DNA of 64,000 nt from Molanna angustata (lineage: Eukaryota > Arthropoda > Insecta > Trichoptera > Molannidae), in contig OY754964.1 in the NCBI GenBank assembly GCA_963576475.1, positions 5,322,149 to 5,386,148 on the forward strand, given 5' to 3'. Below the pieces are notes generated by a model that did not search any database, had not been told where the DNA came from, and worked only from the letters and a program-made list of their open reading frames with translations. This document shows, in pieces, positions 60,402 to 64,000 of this stretch (the first letter of the stretch is position 1; every line of letters starts with the position of its first letter). The position numbers and the translations under genes are program-made.

Positions 60402-60605
60402 CAGTAAAACTCTAATTATCTGAACTCCAGCTATCCAGAACAAATATTATTTGGATCGTTTTGAATATGTTAATATGTATAAACATTTTGTTATAAAAAT
60501 AAATACAGTTCATTAAAATACACATATTCTGTAAAATTAACTCCATACATACCTATATTCTAGCATTATCTGTCCCAATTAATTTGGATAATTTGAGTTC
60601 TACTG
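60402..60605. mobile_element. pogo-like MITE (204 bp)
   Basis: Left end CAGTAAAACTCTAATTATCT and right end the complement of CAGTAGAACTCAAATTATCC, the terminal signature of the pogo/Tigger group. TA lies on each side (60400-60401 and 60606-60607). Noncoding. It sits only ~57 bp downstream of the donor of the IRS PTB exon. Confidence 0.8.
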
Positions 60606-60662
60606 TAGTACACACTGTTCCGTGACAGTGAAGAGTAAAAATAAATATTTAAAAAATCATAC

Positions 60663-60788
60663 TGCAATATGGTGGCGTGCATGCTCTGTGCTATGTTAGG
60701 GTCTTCAGTGTGCATCCATAGTTCACCAGCTCCCGTTACACTGGACCTACCAACTTCCATATAGAAGAAACACTCAGAGTCACCACAC
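60663..60788 (-). CDS. chico: IRS/Chico exon: C-terminal half of the PTB domain
   Basis: Acceptor TTCCCTGCGCAG at 60789, donor TTGCA|GTATGA at 60662, 126 bp. It encodes CGDSECFFYMEVGRSSVTG, GELWMHTED and AQSMHATIL, which align closely with human IRS1 RRCGHSENFFFIEVGRSAVTG, GEFWMQVDD and AQNMHETIL. The PTB domain binds the NPxY motif of the insulin receptor juxtamembrane region. This is the most 5' IRS exon in the window. The PH domain and first PTB half must lie in exons beyond 64000, or in exons I failed to see. Confidence 0.95.
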
Positions 60789-63700
60789 CTGCGCAGGGAA
60801 AACACAAAGTTATATTGGAGCCATACAGAGAATGGAAATTATGAAAATAATTCATTATTCATTTTGCTTCAGTTCTTCTTTTTTATTTTTGGTTGGTGTT
60901 AGTCATGAAGAATGTTTATTTGAATCCAATGGTTGATATTTATGTACACTACAAATGATATCTGAGGAGGAAAAGTATTGTGCAAAGAACTTTTATATTG
61001 AATTTTCAAATTCAGTTTTTTTTTTTATTTTGACAATGCAGATATTGCAGTTATAGAAAATTTTGACAATGCAGGTATTGTTTATTGTTTTATTTATAAA
61101 TACTACAGCTGTTTACAATTATTAATATAGAGTAAATAATTTCCTTATTTATATCGCCAATTACAGTATTTCCTAGTTATTTTAGTGTACATAGTATAAC
61201 ATAGTATAATAATGTATAACAATATATAAATATATAATCTTCACTGCCAGATTGATGGAGATGGATAAGAGAAGGGAAGAAGGGGAAGGAGGGGAAGGCG
61301 GGGACAAACATAATATGTCAGCCAGTGCGACGCGCAATCGTAAACACACACCATTATACAAAACAATATACATAGGTACATTTATATCACCATTTGTGGT
61401 AAACAACATGAAGTGAAATTCAGGAGACTGTATATCCATTTATCAAATATTTTTTAAATTATACAATGTTTGACGAAAGCAGGTCTATTTCCGTGGTGAT
61501 TATACAGTTATTATTGAAGCTAGTACACGCTCTATTGACAAATTGCAGTTATAGAAAATTTTTGAAAGATCGCTACGCAGAGCGCAAATTTGGGCTTGAT
61601 TGGTAGTTGCACAAACCTCACCCTTCTCCATTGAAAATGTCAAGATATTTACTGATATCTTTACTTGATGACTTGAATTCAGTCCTTATATATTGATATC
61701 AGTTTTGATTATTATTTATTTTTTGCATTGTGATTTTGTAATTTATTTGTGTGCTTCTCAGCTCATAATTTATTAATTATCCAAATATTATTTTACAAAT
61801 CAACTTTAAAATGGTCCTTGAACAATTTCAATATATGGAGAAGAACCAGATAAATGAATCAATGGATTCCTAGAATCACTGGTTACCTTTGTGTATAAAC
61901 AATTGGCCAAATGTTCAAATATGACAGGATTCTAAGAAAACTTAACATAACATACTGTAATACATTCAACATTATGCACAAAAACAACTGTATAAAAAAA
62001 ATATTGAATAAATAAATGTAATGCAGTATAATGTTACAGTAAAAACTATTAATCTTAGTAAAAATATACACTCACCACTGTGAATGTATCAAGTCATACA
62101 AACAAATCGATGACATAGAAAATAAACAATGACTTCTTGTACTTTGCTACATTTCTCTCATAATTTTAAAGAATAAAATTTATTTAATGACATAACTCCA
62201 TTGGCCAATTTCACCAATACATAAATCAACTTAATCAACCATTTCACCCCCCTTTCACTGAGGTTCATTATAGCAAAAATCAATTTTTTGATTCACCAGC
62301 ATACAATTTTGCTTCACCAAACAATGTTATCACCGTTAAGTGACGCCGGCGCTTCAACTCTAAAGTCATCAAGCATTTTACAACTAAAATTATGACATTT
62401 TAGCACAATACCATCCTGCAGATTTGTACCATGTTTTGTGTCATAAAATCAGTGTTTCATGTTATAATTTATATTTCATTTGATTTGTATATCATCCAGA
62501 TATATTATTATCATATATTATTATCATATATTATTATCGAGGGTTTTTGAAACAGTTGAATTAGTTAATGAAGTAGACAAAAGTGGGTTATATACCCAAG
62601 GGTGAAATGAAAAAAGAATTTACTTATTTCATAAATTAACTGTTATTTTTAAATCTCTCAATAAATATATTAAATAAAAAAATAAAAAATTATAACTGAT
62701 GTTAACGAAAACAATAATGTCAGTGTGCACAATGCGCAGCGCAGGTAGCAGGTATGCGGTGTATGTAAACATGGTATCTGGTATACAGTGCTCATGGCCA
62801 TTCACGACACTAATAGAAATATACTGATGAAATCAAAGTAATATTTTAATAAGTTGTTAAAATTGTAAATTACATATTTAAGAAAATTTGATTAATATTT
62901 TCATAAAAGAAACAACATTAATTATGTGTTCTTGATTTTTATTTCATTTAATTTGAGTTTGTATTCTTATGCACCGGAAATTTAAGGAAAATGTTGGGTT
63001 TTAGTTGGTGAAAAGCAAATTCATTGAGTGATGCACTCAAGGATTTGAGATCTGATCAGGAAGTTAGTTGATGATACATATGATGTTCCTTGGTAAACGC
63101 GGCCATAAATCTTTGAGTGGATCAGTCAATAATTGACTAATAAAATTTTTGAATGATTTATACTTCACTGTATTGACAAACCATCTTACTTATAAAAATA
63201 AATTATCTTTAGTACCCGGTAATGAGCATGATTAATGAAAAAGTTTACTTATTAACCGTGACAATCTTTATTTCACCTTTCTTTAGTAGACGTCAAGTTA
63301 GGACAGGTCGAAAGGTTGTTTAACGCTTGACTAAGCGTCATACCAAATATATCAAAATGGCAGATCTTTCACATAATATGATCCGATGCATATTTTATAA
63401 TGACAGAAAATTTTCACACTTTTTACACGTTTTTCTTCATCGAAATCGTGTTCAGATTGACTCAACATGGCGCAACACGGTGTTTGTTTTCATTTCTCGA
63501 TATCACTTACGTCAGTCATCCTAAGATTACATCCATTTATCTATTTTTTGACATCTATGAAGCCATATAAAAAAAATAAATGATGGTGTTCATAAACAAT
63601 TCAGTTAACTATTTAGGGTGGGTTTTTTCATCCTTAGTTATAGTTATAGTTCAAGTTATTGTTATCGTTACCACTGGTTGCCACAAAGATGGATTTTTTC

Positions 63701-64000
63701 AACATTTAACCGCGTATTTAGCCCGTAACTATAGCCAGAAAAGTAACCAGCCAAAAATCAGTAGTTATAGTTAAATTTGACAGTTTTGATAGATTTTTGT
63801 TCATGACTGACCATTTAACGTTTGTACTGGTCGATTTCGTCAAATTTTGTTGTGTATATCAAAACAGAATAATATAATTATGATAGTAATATAAACATAC
63901 ATACATACATACAAATTATGGAATACATATTGTATTGAAAAAATAAATAAAAAAGTGTGGACGACTGCAAATTTTTAGCGCCTTCTATAAAGAAATAGTG
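60789..64000 (-). other. Upstream IRS intron (partial)
   Basis: I searched the minus strand for PH-domain and first-half PTB signatures and found none. Open frames at 61182-61439 and 63327-63524 have no recognisable domain. 62499-62540 is a short 'tatattattatca' repeat. 63900-63912 is (CATA)n. The rest is AT-rich. Confidence 0.45.

Noticed and set aside
61182..61439. Minus-strand frame considered for the missing first half of the PTB domain
   Set aside because: It lacks any PTB-like motif (no IYRLCLT-like strand, no correct junction before CGDSECFF), and its Ser/Pro run comes from a purine-rich stretch.

Overview
The window is a nuclear segment of an AT-rich insect genome, most likely a lepidopteran. 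That placement is inferred from repeated GGTACCTACC-type strings, short 'ctctgcctacccc' repeat relics, tRNA-derived SINEs, many TIR/foldback elements and the insect-style proteins encoded. There are no operons, Shine-Dalgarno sites or CRISPR arrays. Almost all coding sequence lies in spliced exons on the minus strand.

Two genes can be supported. (1) The 3' two thirds of an insulin receptor substrate gene (IRS, Drosophila chico) runs leftward from 60788 to its stop codon at 33370. I reconstructed seven exons whose splice phases all agree: 60788-60663 (C-terminal half of the PTB domain), 58178-58024, 46074-45910, 43990-43670, 37687-37463, 36502-36076 and 35956-33370. Together they give about 1,334 residues with six YxxM PI3-kinase docking motifs, a YINL motif and C-terminal YASL and YAQI motifs. 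The PH domain and first half of the PTB domain must lie beyond 64000. (2) A secreted protein of the insect CUB-associated cysteine type starts at 14759 (signal-peptide exon 14759-14552) and continues into an exon at 888-739, which carries the CxGGxxxGxCAxGFGVCC signature. The two are joined in phase across a 13.7 kb repeat-filled intron, and the rest of the gene lies left of base 1.

Layout: 1-14551 is the intron(s) of the secreted-protein gene, packed with SINEs, LINE relics, foldback MITEs, a deleted mariner and microsatellites. 14760-17650 holds the probable promoter, a dispersed repeat with a nested MITE and a 154-bp minisatellite. 17650-33369 is a very AT-rich stretch of about 15.7 kb, poor in recognisable repeats, immediately 3' of the IRS stop codon; it may be a giant 3'UTR or intergenic DNA. 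33370-60788 is the IRS gene, whose introns carry three large tandem arrays (41-bp, 46-bp and another 41-bp unit), a 198-bp near-perfect palindrome with hammerhead-ribozyme-like cores on both strands, two PIF/Harbinger-type elements, a relic of a LINE with a restriction-like endonuclease, SINEs and a pogo-like MITE. 60789-64000 is upstream IRS intron.

The IRS protein is the adaptor that couples insulin/IGF receptors to PI3K and SHP2-type effectors. The secreted protein has no evident functional link to it. Apart from these two genes the window is mainly a record of transposition and tandem-repeat growth. The signals most worth a second look are the hammerhead-like motifs, the 46-bp array that grew from one segment of a dispersed element, and the run of three phase 1-1 cassette exons in IRS.
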